Source: Crossiella sp. CA-258035 (GTDB lineage Bacteria > Actinomycetota > Actinomycetes > Mycobacteriales > Pseudonocardiaceae). Taken from it: 64,000 nucleotides of DNA. Shown one piece after another: positions 34,019-42,254 of this stretch. The position numbers were made by a program, and so were the translations under genes. The stretch spans positions 5,488,001 through 5,552,000 of the forward strand of contig NZ_CP116413.1 of the NCBI RefSeq assembly GCF_030064675.1. Direction: 5' to 3'. Under the pieces are notes generated by a model that saw nothing but the letters and a program-made list of their open reading frames with translations, did no database searches and was not told the origin of the DNA. Each line of letters opens with the position of its first letter. Within the stretch, counting starts at the first letter, position 1.

Positions 34019-35773
34019 TCAGGCCTCGGTGTGGCCGGGCAGCGGTTCGGGCACGAACCGCACGACCGGCTCGGCCATGGCGTCGAGCTCTAGCACGACC
34101 ACCTCGTTCTCCCCGGCGCGGACCACCGGGCCGGGCAGGTAGAGCGTGCGCTGCGGGGTGCGCGACCAGTACCGGCCGAGGCAGAAACCGTTGACCCACA
34201 CCACACCCTTGCCCCAGCCCCGCGTGTCCAGGTGCAGGTCGGCCGGCTCCGGCAGGCTGAACCCGGCGCGCAGCAGCACCGGTCCGGCGACCGCGCCGGT
34301 CACCGGCGTGCGCTGCTCGCCTGCCCACACCGGCGGCGGGCAGCTGAGGTCGATCGGCAGGACCTCCCACCCGGTGAGGGGAATGCCGTTGAGCGTCGCG
34401 CCGCCGATCAGGCCCTTGGGCTCACCGATGCGCGGGCCGTAGTTGACCCGGCCCTGGTCCTCGACGAGCACCGACAGCGATCCCGTGCCGCTGCCGAGTC
34501 CGAGCACCCGCTGGTGGTGCTCGCGCAGCAGGGTGCCGACCGGCCGGTCGTCCAGGAACACCGAGGCCCGGTCCCGCACCTCGCCAAAACCGAGCACCGC
34601 GGCCCCGGGCACGTCGATCCGGGTGCGCAGCAGGGCCAGCCGCGGCGCGCCGTCGAGGTCGTCCAGGCGCGGCAGGGCGTGGTGGCGCTGCCAGGTTCCC
34701 CAGGCATCCGGGTTGTCGAACAGGTGGACCGGGTCGCCGAGCGGGGTCGCCAGCGACGGCGCGGGCGGCACCGGCGGCGGCGCGTCCGGCACCGGGTGGT
34801 ACTTGGCGATCACCTCGCGGAAGGCGTGGTACTTGGCGGTCGGCCTGCCCGCCTCGTCCAGCGGGGCGTCGTAGTCGTAGGAGGTGACCGTGGGCTGGTA
34901 GACGCCCTTGTCGCTGGCGCCGCTGGTGAGCCCGAAGTTGGTGCCGCCGTGCACCAGGTAGATGTTGACCGAGGCGCCGGCGGCGAGCAGCGTGTCCAGC
35001 TCGGCGGCCGCCTCCTCCACCGGTGTGGTGTGGTGGTGCGCGCCCCAGTGGTCGAACCAGCCGACCCAGAACTCCGAGCACATCAGCGGCCCGGTCGGCT
35101 GGTGCCTGCGCAGGGTGGCCAGGCGTTCCGCGGCACGGGAACCGAACGAGGCGGTCATGTGCACGCCGTCGATCCGCCCGGCCACCATCATCTCGTCGAT
35201 GGGCTGGTCCACTGTGGTCAGTGGCACGGTGATGCCCGCGTCGCTGGTGTAGTCGACCAGCGTCTTGAGGTAGACCTTGTCGCTGCCGTACGCGCCGTAC
35301 TCGTTCTCGATCTGCACCAGGATCACCGGGCCGCCCCGGTGCACCTGCAACGGCGCGACGACCTCGTGCACCCGGCGCAGGTACTCGCGCACCGCGGCGA
35401 GGTAGCGGTGCTCGGTGCGGCGGATGCCGGTCTCGGGGTCGCGGAAGAGCCAGGCGGGCAGGCCGCCGTTGTCCCACTCGGCGCAGATGTAGGGGCCGGG
35501 GCGGACGATCGCGTACATGCCCGCCTCGCCGACCAGGCGCAGGAACCGGCCGAGGTCGAGCCCGCCGGTCAGGTCGAACTCCCCCGGCGTCGGCGCGTGC
35601 GCGTTCCAGGGGACGTAGGTCTCGATCGTGTTGAGCCCCATCCGCCGGGCCTTGTCGATGCGGTCGGCCCACTGCCCTGGATGCACGCGGAAGTAGTGCA
35701 GCGCACCGGAAAGGACGCGGAACGGCTGGCCGTCGAGCAGGAAGTCCTGCTCGCCGATGCGGAACTCAGGCAC
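34019..35773 (-). CDS. GH35 beta-galactosidase (cytoplasmic)
   Basis: 584 residues from GTG. The GH35 barrel has LLDGQPFRVLSGALHYFRVH, NTIETYVPWNAHAP, RPGPYICAEWDNGGLPAWL, VQIENEYGAYG (acid/base Glu158) and LMCSEFWVGWFDHWG (nucleophile Glu234). C-terminal beta domains end with VWVNGFCLGRYW. There is no signal peptide, so it acts inside the cell on imported galactosides. It starts 3 nt after the stop of the rhamnogalacturonan lyase gene and is surely in its operon, fitting removal of galactan side-chain fragments. Confidence 0.92.
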   Translation of the reverse strand: MPEFRIGEQDFLLDGQPFRVLSGALHYFRVHPGQWADRIDKARRMGLNTIETYVPWNAHAPTPGEFDLTGGLDLGRFLRLVGEAGMYAIVRPGPYICAEWDNGGLPAWLFRDPETGIRRTEHRYLAAVREYLRRVHEVVAPLQVHRGGPVILVQIENEYGAYGSDKVYLKTLVDYTSDAGITVPLTTVDQPIDEMMVAGRIDGVHMTASFGSRAAERLATLRRHQPTGPLMCSEFWVGWFDHWGAHHHTTPVEEAAAELDTLLAAGASVNIYLVHGGTNFGLTSGASDKGVYQPTVTSYDYDAPLDEAGRPTAKYHAFREVIAKYHPVPDAPPPVPPAPSLATPLGDPVHLFDNPDAWGTWQRHHALPRLDDLDGAPRLALLRTRIDVPGAAVLGFGEVRDRASVFLDDRPVGTLLREHHQRVLGLGSGTGSLSVLVEDQGRVNYGPRIGEPKGLIGGATLNGIPLTGWEVLPIDLSCPPPVWAGEQRTPVTGAVAGPVLLRAGFSLPEPADLHLDTRGWGKGVVWVNGFCLGRYWSRTPQRTLYLPGPVVRAGENEVVVLELDAMAEPVVRFVPEPLPGHTEA

Positions 35774-35776
35774 GCG

Positions 35777-38037
35777 TCACCGTCCCACCGGCCGTGGCAC
35801 CCGTTGCCAGTCCACATCGGAGGCGAGGTAGAAGCCCGGGTAGGCCGGTTGGTTGTAGCCGGTCTGCTGGCGCGCCACGTCCACGCGGTACTGCCTGTCG
35901 TGCATGAGCGTGTACATCTTGTGCTTCGTCGGCTCGGTGCTGGTGAAGATCCGCAGCGCCGAGCTGTCCACGGTGCGCACCAGCATCTCCTCGCGCCAGT
36001 CGCCGAAGACGTCCGCGACCAGGGCGGGCGTGCCCTTGGTGTGGTTGTTGGTGCGCGTGCCCTCGGCGGTGAGCAGCCTGCCCCGCCGCCAGTCGTCGAT
36101 GGCCGGTGTCTCCTCGATCGCGCCGCTGACCAGCTGCGTGGTCAGGTCACCGGCCCAGCGGATGCTCATGTTCGTGCCGGGAGAACGCTCCTCGACCAGC
36201 CTGCCGTCCGCGCTCCAGATGCCGACCGCGCCGGAACCGCCCGGCATCGACGCCCAGGTCTCGATGCCCGGCACGTCCGGCCGGACGTCGCCGATCATGC
36301 CGCGGCCGGTGTCGCGGCCGGAGTAGCCGCCGTACCGGGTCTCGCCGGTGGCGGCGTCCCGCATGGCGTGACCGTAAGGCGCCCACCGCCCGCCTTCGTG
36401 CACCATGTAGATCTCCAGGCCCGGCCGTTCCGGGTCGATGTCGGTGACGTGCAAGGCATCCCCGTGCCCGACCCGCGCGCGGGCGCCCGGATCCGCGCTG
36501 CCCGGCGGCAGGATCCCGGTGGAGCTGTACTTCAGGCTGCCGTCGTCATCCAGGGTCGCGCCGCCGTAGACGATCTCCTGCCTGCCGTCGCCGTCCACAT
36601 CGGCCACGCTCAGCGAGTGCGCGCCCTGACCGGTCAGCTCGGCGTGGCTGGGGTTCTCGCCGTCGCGGCCGTGCGGTGCGTCGTTGAACGGGTTGCTCAT
36701 CGGCGTCCAGCCGCTGTCGGCCAGCCAGCGCTGTTTGAGCCGCCTGCCGTCCCAGTCGTAGCTGGCCACCGCGGCCCGGGTGTAGTAGCCGCGGGCGAAG
36801 ATCGCCGACGGGCGTCTGCCGTCGAGGTAGGCGACACCGGAGAGGAAGCGGTCCACCCGGTTGCCCGGCTCGATCCGGTTCATCGCGTAGTCGCCCCAGC
36901 GCAGCCCGTCGTCGGCCCGGCCCGGCTGGTAGCGCACCGTCTGCAGCTCGCGGCCGGTGGCGCCGTCGAAAACGGTGAGGTACTCGGGTCCGTCCAGGAT
37001 GAACCCGGCGAACTCCCTGAGCTTGTTGTTCGGGCTGCGGCCCGGCGCGTAGACGTCGATGAAGTGGTCGGCCAGCGCCCTGGCGTCCTTGTCGGACAAC
37101 GGGTACTGGTAGCGCGGTTCAAGGCCGAGGGCCTGTTCCAGCGTCTTCGGCCACCGCCCGGCCAGCACCTCCGGATGCCGGTCCCAGCCCCGGAACACGG
37201 TCACCAGGTGCTGGTAGTAGCCCGCGGCGCTCAGCCGGTAGTCGTCGGTGTGCCGGTAACCGGCGCGGACGTCCTCTGCTGGCAGCGTGATGTGCCGTTC
37301 GCGGCCGTCGCGGCCGGTCGACTTGGTGCCCGGCGCGGTCTTGACCATCAGCTCCGAGCGGCCGTCGCCGTCGAAGTCGTAGACCAGGAACTGGGTGTAG
37401 TGCGCGCCCGCCCGGATGTTGACCCCGAGGCTGACGCGGTTGAGCAGCGTGCCGTCGAGCCGGTAGGTGTCCAGGTGCACCGGGCCGGTGTAGCCGACCT
37501 GCGAGACGTCCTTGGCGTTGCTGGGTTCCCACTTCACCACGTACTCGTACTGCCCGTCGCCGTCCACGTCGCCGACACTCACGTCGTTGGCCAGGTAGGT
37601 GTAGCTCTCCCCGCCGGCGTCACGCCGTCGGCGGGCTTGCGCAGCGGCAGGTCGTGGAAGGAGGCGGCCCACGCGGTCACCGGTTTCGACCACCGGAGCG
37701 GCACGCCCCGCACCAGTGGCGCGACCCGGTACCGGGCGCCGGGCCGCGCGGCAGGGTCGAGGTAGGTGGTGCTCGCCGACACCGTGGCCAGCCGGGTGCC
37801 GTCGCGGTACACGGCGAACTCCGGCCCGGCCATGCCGGTGGCGGTGGCGCCGGTGACCTCCTCGCCGAGCAGCCGCCAGCTCAGCTGCACGCCCCGGTCC
37901 GTGGTGGCGGCGACCAGACCGCGGTCGAGCTGTTCCAGCCGGGGGCGGCCGGGTCCGGGTCCGGCCGCCGCGGTCGCGGGCAGCAGCAGTGCCACCGCCA
38001 GGGCCGCCGCGTGCACAGCCAATCGTCGCGAACCCAC
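35777..38037 (-). pseudogene. Secreted PL11 rhamnogalacturonan lyase, interrupted by a single-base frameshift
   Basis: The start is GTG 38037 with GAGGAGGAA upstream. The first frame gives a signal peptide (LAVHAAALAVALLLPATAAA) and an FN3-like domain to PLRKPADGVTPAG. The frame then changes at a CCCC run (37609-37612). The second frame carries ESYTYLANDVSVGDVDGDGQ and a complete beta-propeller with many DxDxDG calcium-site motifs (FDGDGRSELMVKTAPGT, VADVDGDGRQEIVYGG), ending LASDVDWQRVPRP at 35777. One extra G on the coding strand would join them. Family 11 lyases cut the rhamnogalacturonan I backbone by beta-elimination. The body is otherwise intact, so a sequencing error is plausible. First gene of the operon with GH35. 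Confidence 0.85.
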
Positions 38038-38080
38038 GGCGGTTCCTCCTCGCTCCGGCGACTTCCTTACCCTGCAACAT

Positions 38081-38094
38081 GGAATGCGCTTTCC
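38081..38094. promoter_or_regulatory. Third copy of the GGAAAGCGCTTTCC box
   Basis: GGAATGCGCTTTCC differs by one base from the palindrome at 15051-15064. It lies 43 bp upstream of the rhamnogalacturonan lyase start, in the divergent region shared with the LacI gene at 38214. Confidence 0.55.
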
Positions 38095-38136
38095 GCAACG
38101 GGTTGACGTCAGCCCGGCCGCTGCCCTAGCTTGTCT

Positions 38137-38150
38137 TTGAATCGATTCAA
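38137..38150. promoter_or_regulatory. Perfect LacI-type operator palindrome
   Basis: TTGAATCGATTCAA is a perfect 14-bp palindrome with a central CG. It is placed between the divergent starts of the lyase operon and the LacI gene at 38214, so one bound repressor could control both. Confidence 0.7.
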
Positions 38151-38213
38151 CACCCACCTCACCTGATCTTCGGGCCTACACTCCGCCATGGAACCCGGAG
38201 GACAGGAGCGGCG

Positions 38214-39236
38214 GTGCGGCCACAGGTGAGCATTCGCGACGTGGCGACACGCGCGAAGGTGTCCGTCGGCACCGTGTCCAACGTGCTGAACCGGCCGGAG
38301 ATCGTCGCGCCGGGCACCAGGGAACGGGTTCAGCACGCCATCGTCGAACTGGGTTTTGTCCGCAACGACGCCGCGCGGCAGCTGCGCTCCGGCACCCCGA
38401 AGGCCATCGGCCTGGTGGTGCTCGACGTCGGCAACCCGTTCTTCACCGATGTGGCCAGGGGCGCGGAGGAGGCGGCCAGCGAGGCGGGCCACGCGGTGGT
38501 CCTGTGCAACAGCGACGAGTCGCCGCAGCGCGAGGCCAGGCACGTCGAGCTGCTCACCGAGCAGCGCGTGCACGGCGTGCTGATCACGCCGGTGGCCACC
38601 GACCTGGCCTCGGTGCGCAGGCTGCGCGAGTGCGGGCTCTCCGTCGTGCTGGTGGACCACCCGACCACGGACCTCGGCCTGTGCTCGGTCGCGGTGGACG
38701 ACCGCGCGGGCGGACGGCTCGCGGTCACCCACCTGCTCGCCGAGGGGTATGAGCGGCTGGTGATGGTCAACGGCCCCGCGCACGTGCACCAGGCGCGGGA
38801 GCGGTACCGGGGCGCGCTGGACGCCGTGCGCGCGGCACGCAGGCCGAAGAGCGTGCTGGAGGAGCTGACCATGCCCGCGCTCAACGTCGCCTCCGGGCAG
38901 CGCGCGGGCGAGCAGATCCTGGCTCGGGCCACCCGGCCGGACGCGGTGTTCTGCGCCAACGACCTGCTCGCCCTCGGCATGCTGCAAACCTTCGTGCGCA
39001 CGGGTGTCCGGGTGCCGGCGGACATCGCGATCGTCGGCTACGACGACATCGACTTCGCCGCCTCGGCCGCGGTTCCACTGACCTCCGTGCGCCAGCCGAG
39101 GCAGCTCATCGGCCGCACCGCGGCGGAACTGGTGATCGCGGAAACCATGACGCCTGACGAACACGAGCACCAGCACGTGCTGTTCGCGCCGGAGCTCGTC
39201 GTGCGGGAGTCCAGCCTGCGCGCGCGGGGGCGGTGA
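38214..39236 (+). CDS. LacI-family regulator, probable controller of the rhamnogalacturonan lyase operon
   Basis: 340 residues from GTG with GGAGGACAGGAG upstream. The HTH is VSIRDVATRAKVSVGTVSNVL, hinge RNDAARQLRSG, and the sensor domain ends IAIVGYDDIDFAASAAVPLT. It is divergent from the lyase-GH35 operon (176 bp) with a perfect palindrome between. It is close to the rhamnose-operon regulator at 20201-21241 in the HTH and the VGYDDI block, so a rhamnose-related ligand is plausible but unproven. Convergent with the LAL regulator, 6 nt apart. Confidence 0.9.
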   Translation: MRPQVSIRDVATRAKVSVGTVSNVLNRPEIVAPGTRERVQHAIVELGFVRNDAARQLRSGTPKAIGLVVLDVGNPFFTDVARGAEEAASEAGHAVVLCNSDESPQREARHVELLTEQRVHGVLITPVATDLASVRRLRECGLSVVLVDHPTTDLGLCSVAVDDRAGGRLAVTHLLAEGYERLVMVNGPAHVHQARERYRGALDAVRAARRPKSVLEELTMPALNVASGQRAGEQILARATRPDAVFCANDLLALGMLQTFVRTGVRVPADIAIVGYDDIDFAASAAVPLTSVRQPRQLIGRTAAELVIAETMTPDEHEHQHVLFAPELVVRESSLRARGR

Positions 39237-39242
39237 CCGCCG

Positions 39243-42077
39243 CTACAGCCGGATGTCGTGGCGGGAGGCGGCGTTGAGCTTGCGGCACACCTTGGCCACG
39301 TACTCCTCCACCGTGCGCCGGGAGATGAACAGGGCCTGGGCGATCTCCCGGTTGGTGCGGCCGCTGGCCACCAGGCGGGCGATGTCCTGTTCGCGCGGGG
39401 ACAGCTGGCTGCCGTAGCCGCGCCGGCCCCGTGGCGAGGGCGTGGGCACGCCGATGCTGCGGATGTGGTGGCGGCAGCGGGCGGCGTCGACGGTGGCGCC
39501 GAGGGCGTCGTAGGTCTGGGCGAGCGAGCCGAGGGCGGCGGTGTCGGGCGGCGCCGCGCGCAGGGCCGCTTCGGTGAGCTGGGTGGCGCGGTAGGTCAGT
39601 CCCAGTTCGCGGTGCTGGTCGACCGCGGCCTGGTAGAGCCGTTGGGTCTCACCGCGGTCGCCGGCGGCCGCGGCCAGCCTGGCCCGGCAGGCGGTCAGCG
39701 TCGCCTCGGCGAACGGGGCGTCGGTGCCGGTCAGGCCGTCGGCCAGCTCGGCGAGCAGGTCGCGGGCGGCCTCGGGGCGCTGGCCGGCCAGGTAGCAGTC
39801 GACCGCGTGCGGCACCACCTCACCTGCCCAGACCCAGGCCCCCTTGCCGCGCAGCAGGGCCACCCCGCGCTCGGCCTGCTGCTCGGCCGCCGCGGTCTCG
39901 CCCCGGCTGAGCAGCATGGCGGCCAGGCCGCCGACCGCGGCGATCCGCACCGGGATGGTCGCCGCCGCCGGGTGTGCGCCCTCGGCGGCCTGGAACCCCG
40001 CCTCGGCGCGGGCCCAGTCGCCGCGCGCGGTGGCCAGCCAGCCGCAGGCCAGGTTCAGCTCGGTGGTGACCGGCGGCAGGTGCGCGTAGGTCCGCAGCAG
40101 CTCGGCGATCCGCTCCTCCAGCCCTGACCACTGCCCGGTGAGCCAGTCCAGCCGGACCGCGGTGGCCTCGGCGGCGCCGATCACGTACGGCGCGCCGACC
40201 CTGGCGGCGAGGGTGAGCCCGGTGCGCAGGAAGGCCCTGGCCCGCTGGTGGTGGCCGATCCAGGAGCAGGCGTCGGCCAGGTTGCAGTGCGCGCGGGCCA
40301 GGTGGCGCACCTCCTCCGGGTCGCGCACCTCGGCCGGGGCGGGCAGTCGCGCGGCGCGGTCCCAGGCGCTGGGGTCGCCCGCGATCAGCCTGCCGCCGAG
40401 GGTGGTGGCCAGCACGGCCAGGCGCAGGGCGCGGGCGGGCAGGTGGTCCAGCACGCCTTCCACCCGGTCCAGCCAGGCCTGGTGCTCGGCGAGGGGCGCG
40501 GTGTTCAGGTAGGGCACGGCCAGCACCGCCATGCCGCGCGCGATCCGGCCGGGCTGGTCGGCCAGCAGCTCGACCGCGTGCGCGATCTCCGCTTCGGCGC
40601 GGTCGGACTCGCCCGTCTGGCGGAGCAGCAGCAGGCCGAACCACAGGTGCACCTCGCCGCGCACGTCGGCGGTCAGCCGGGGGTCGGAGAGCAGGTCCTC
40701 GACCCTGGCCAGCGCCGAGGGGCTGTGCAACCCGGCCACCGCGTGGTCGCACAGCTTCATCGCCAGCCGGTTCACGTCCTCGGCGCGGGCGTCCGCATCG
40801 GAGATCACCTGGCAGAGCAGGTCGATCGCGGTGGGCACGTCCCGGCCCTCGACCGCGGCGTCGGCGGCCAGCTCGCTGTAGCGGAGCCAGTCGGCGACCA
40901 GGCCACCGGCCTTGGCGTGCGCGGCCAGCCGGGCCAGCGGCTTGCGGTCGAGCCCGGACAGCACCCGGATGGCCCGCTTGTGCAGCTCGCTGCGCCACGG
41001 GCCGGGGGTCGACTCGCGCACCGCGCGCGCGGCCATCGGCGACCGGAACCCGTAGCGGTCCGCCGATTCCTCGACCAGCACGGCCGAGCGCACGAGCATG
41101 GTCAGCTGGTCCAGATCGGCCTCGCCCGCGACCGCGGCCAGGGTGTCGGCCGACTCCGCGACGTCGAGCACCGCGGCCGCCTCGGCGAGCGCGCGGGCGG
41201 CGGGCGGCAGGCCCCGCACGCGCTCCTGGACCGCCTCCCGCACCAACGCCGGCACCCCGGTCTCGGCCAGCACCCAGCGCGCGGCCGTCTCGTCGGTGCG
41301 CACGTCCCGTTCCGGCGCGGGCAGTGCCCGCACCGTCTCCTCGACCACGAACGGGACACCGCCCGTCTCCTGCCACACCGCCTCGGCGAACGGCACGGAG
41401 GCCAGCGGCGCGCCCAGCACGGCGTTGACCATCGCGCGCACCTCCCCCGCGTCGAGCGGGCGCAGGGTGAGGTGCACCCCGGTCACCCCGGGCGGGATGC
41501 GCAGGGCGCGGCCGAGCGGGGCCTGGGCCGGAAGGTCCTCGGGCCGGTAGGTGGCCACGACGGACAGCTCCGGCGGCGGGTCGGCGAGCACGAAGCGCAG
41601 CACCTGGCGGGTCCGCTCATCCGCCCAGTGCAGGTCCTCGACCACGAGCACGGCCGGGCCCAGCGCGGCGAGCAGCTGCCGGATGGCGCGGAACACCCGG
41701 TGCCGTTCGGCCACCGGATCGCCCAGCGGCGGCGGCGCTGGCGGCAGGAGCGCGGCCAGCTCGGGCAGGTGGTCGCGCAGCGCGCCGGTCACCGGTCCCG
41801 GATCGCGCAGCCGGTCCCCGCACCGGCTGAGACAGTCCAGCAGCACGCCGTAGGGGAACGGGTCGGCCAGCGGCTGGCAGGCGGCCATCACCACCTGGGC
41901 CGGGCCACTGCGCGCGGCCAGCTCGGCGACCAGTCTGGTCTTGCCGATCCCCGCCTCACCCGCCACGAAGGCCACCGAGGGCGGGCGCGCGGTGGCGGCG
42001 CGCAGGGCGGCCAGCTCCGCGTCCCGGCCGATCAACGGCGGCGGACCGGAGCGGGTTCGCACGGCATCGTCGAGCAT
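39243..42077 (-). CDS. LAL-type (large ATP-binding LuxR) transcriptional regulator
   Basis: 944 residues. An N-terminal AAA module has LIGRDAELAALRAA, Walker A GEAGIGKTR (40-48), VLVVEDLHWADERTRQ and VVATYRPEDL. A long TPR-like helical region follows (AHCNLADACSWIGHHQRARA). The C-terminal LuxR HTH reads LSPREQDIARLVASGRTNRE then FISRRTVEEYVAKVCRKL. This is the standard LAL/MalT-like layout of actinomycete activators. The start is ATG with GGGAG upstream. It is divergent from the subtilisin-like protease gene; the 177-bp gap holds a CCCC-TAC-GGGG repeat. Its regulon is unknown. Confidence 0.9.
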   Translation of the reverse strand: MLDDAVRTRSGPPPLIGRDAELAALRAATARPPSVAFVAGEAGIGKTRLVAELAARSGPAQVVMAACQPLADPFPYGVLLDCLSRCGDRLRDPGPVTGALRDHLPELAALLPPAPPPLGDPVAERHRVFRAIRQLLAALGPAVLVVEDLHWADERTRQVLRFVLADPPPELSVVATYRPEDLPAQAPLGRALRIPPGVTGVHLTLRPLDAGEVRAMVNAVLGAPLASVPFAEAVWQETGGVPFVVEETVRALPAPERDVRTDETAARWVLAETGVPALVREAVQERVRGLPPAARALAEAAAVLDVAESADTLAAVAGEADLDQLTMLVRSAVLVEESADRYGFRSPMAARAVRESTPGPWRSELHKRAIRVLSGLDRKPLARLAAHAKAGGLVADWLRYSELAADAAVEGRDVPTAIDLLCQVISDADARAEDVNRLAMKLCDHAVAGLHSPSALARVEDLLSDPRLTADVRGEVHLWFGLLLLRQTGESDRAEAEIAHAVELLADQPGRIARGMAVLAVPYLNTAPLAEHQAWLDRVEGVLDHLPARALRLAVLATTLGGRLIAGDPSAWDRAARLPAPAEVRDPEEVRHLARAHCNLADACSWIGHHQRARAFLRTGLTLAARVGAPYVIGAAEATAVRLDWLTGQWSGLEERIAELLRTYAHLPPVTTELNLACGWLATARGDWARAEAGFQAAEGAHPAAATIPVRIAAVGGLAAMLLSRGETAAAEQQAERGVALLRGKGAWVWAGEVVPHAVDCYLAGQRPEAARDLLAELADGLTGTDAPFAEATLTACRARLAAAAGDRGETQRLYQAAVDQHRELGLTYRATQLTEAALRAAPPDTAALGSLAQTYDALGATVDAARCRHHIRSIGVPTPSPRGRRGYGSQLSPREQDIARLVASGRTNREIAQALFISRRTVEEYVAKVCRKLNAASRHDIRL

Positions 42078-42171
42078 CCGCACTCCCGTCGTCGACCGCC
42101 AGCGTAGGTCGGCGGATCTGCCGCCATAACCCCGAATTCGGCTGGTCCGCCGGGTGCGGGCAAGTCGGGTA

Positions 42172-42182
42172 CCCCTACGGGG
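42172..42182. promoter_or_regulatory. CCCC-TAC-GGGG inverted repeat
   Basis: A perfect 4+3+4 repeat lying between divergent LAL and protease genes, further bracketed by AAGT (42162) and ACTT (42183). LuxR-type activators often use sites with CCCC/GGGG arms; binding by the adjacent LAL protein is inference. Confidence 0.35.
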
Positions 42183-42254
42183 ACTTACCACGGTTGTTCC
42201 CCCTCCGCCGACGCCGAATGGTGATGTCCACCCACTGCGGAATGGAGGAAACCG

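Noticed and set aside
34232-37765. 1177-codon open frame on the plus strand
   Set aside because: Antisense to GH35 and the rhamnogalacturonan lyase, both with strong family motifs; composition is shadow-like.
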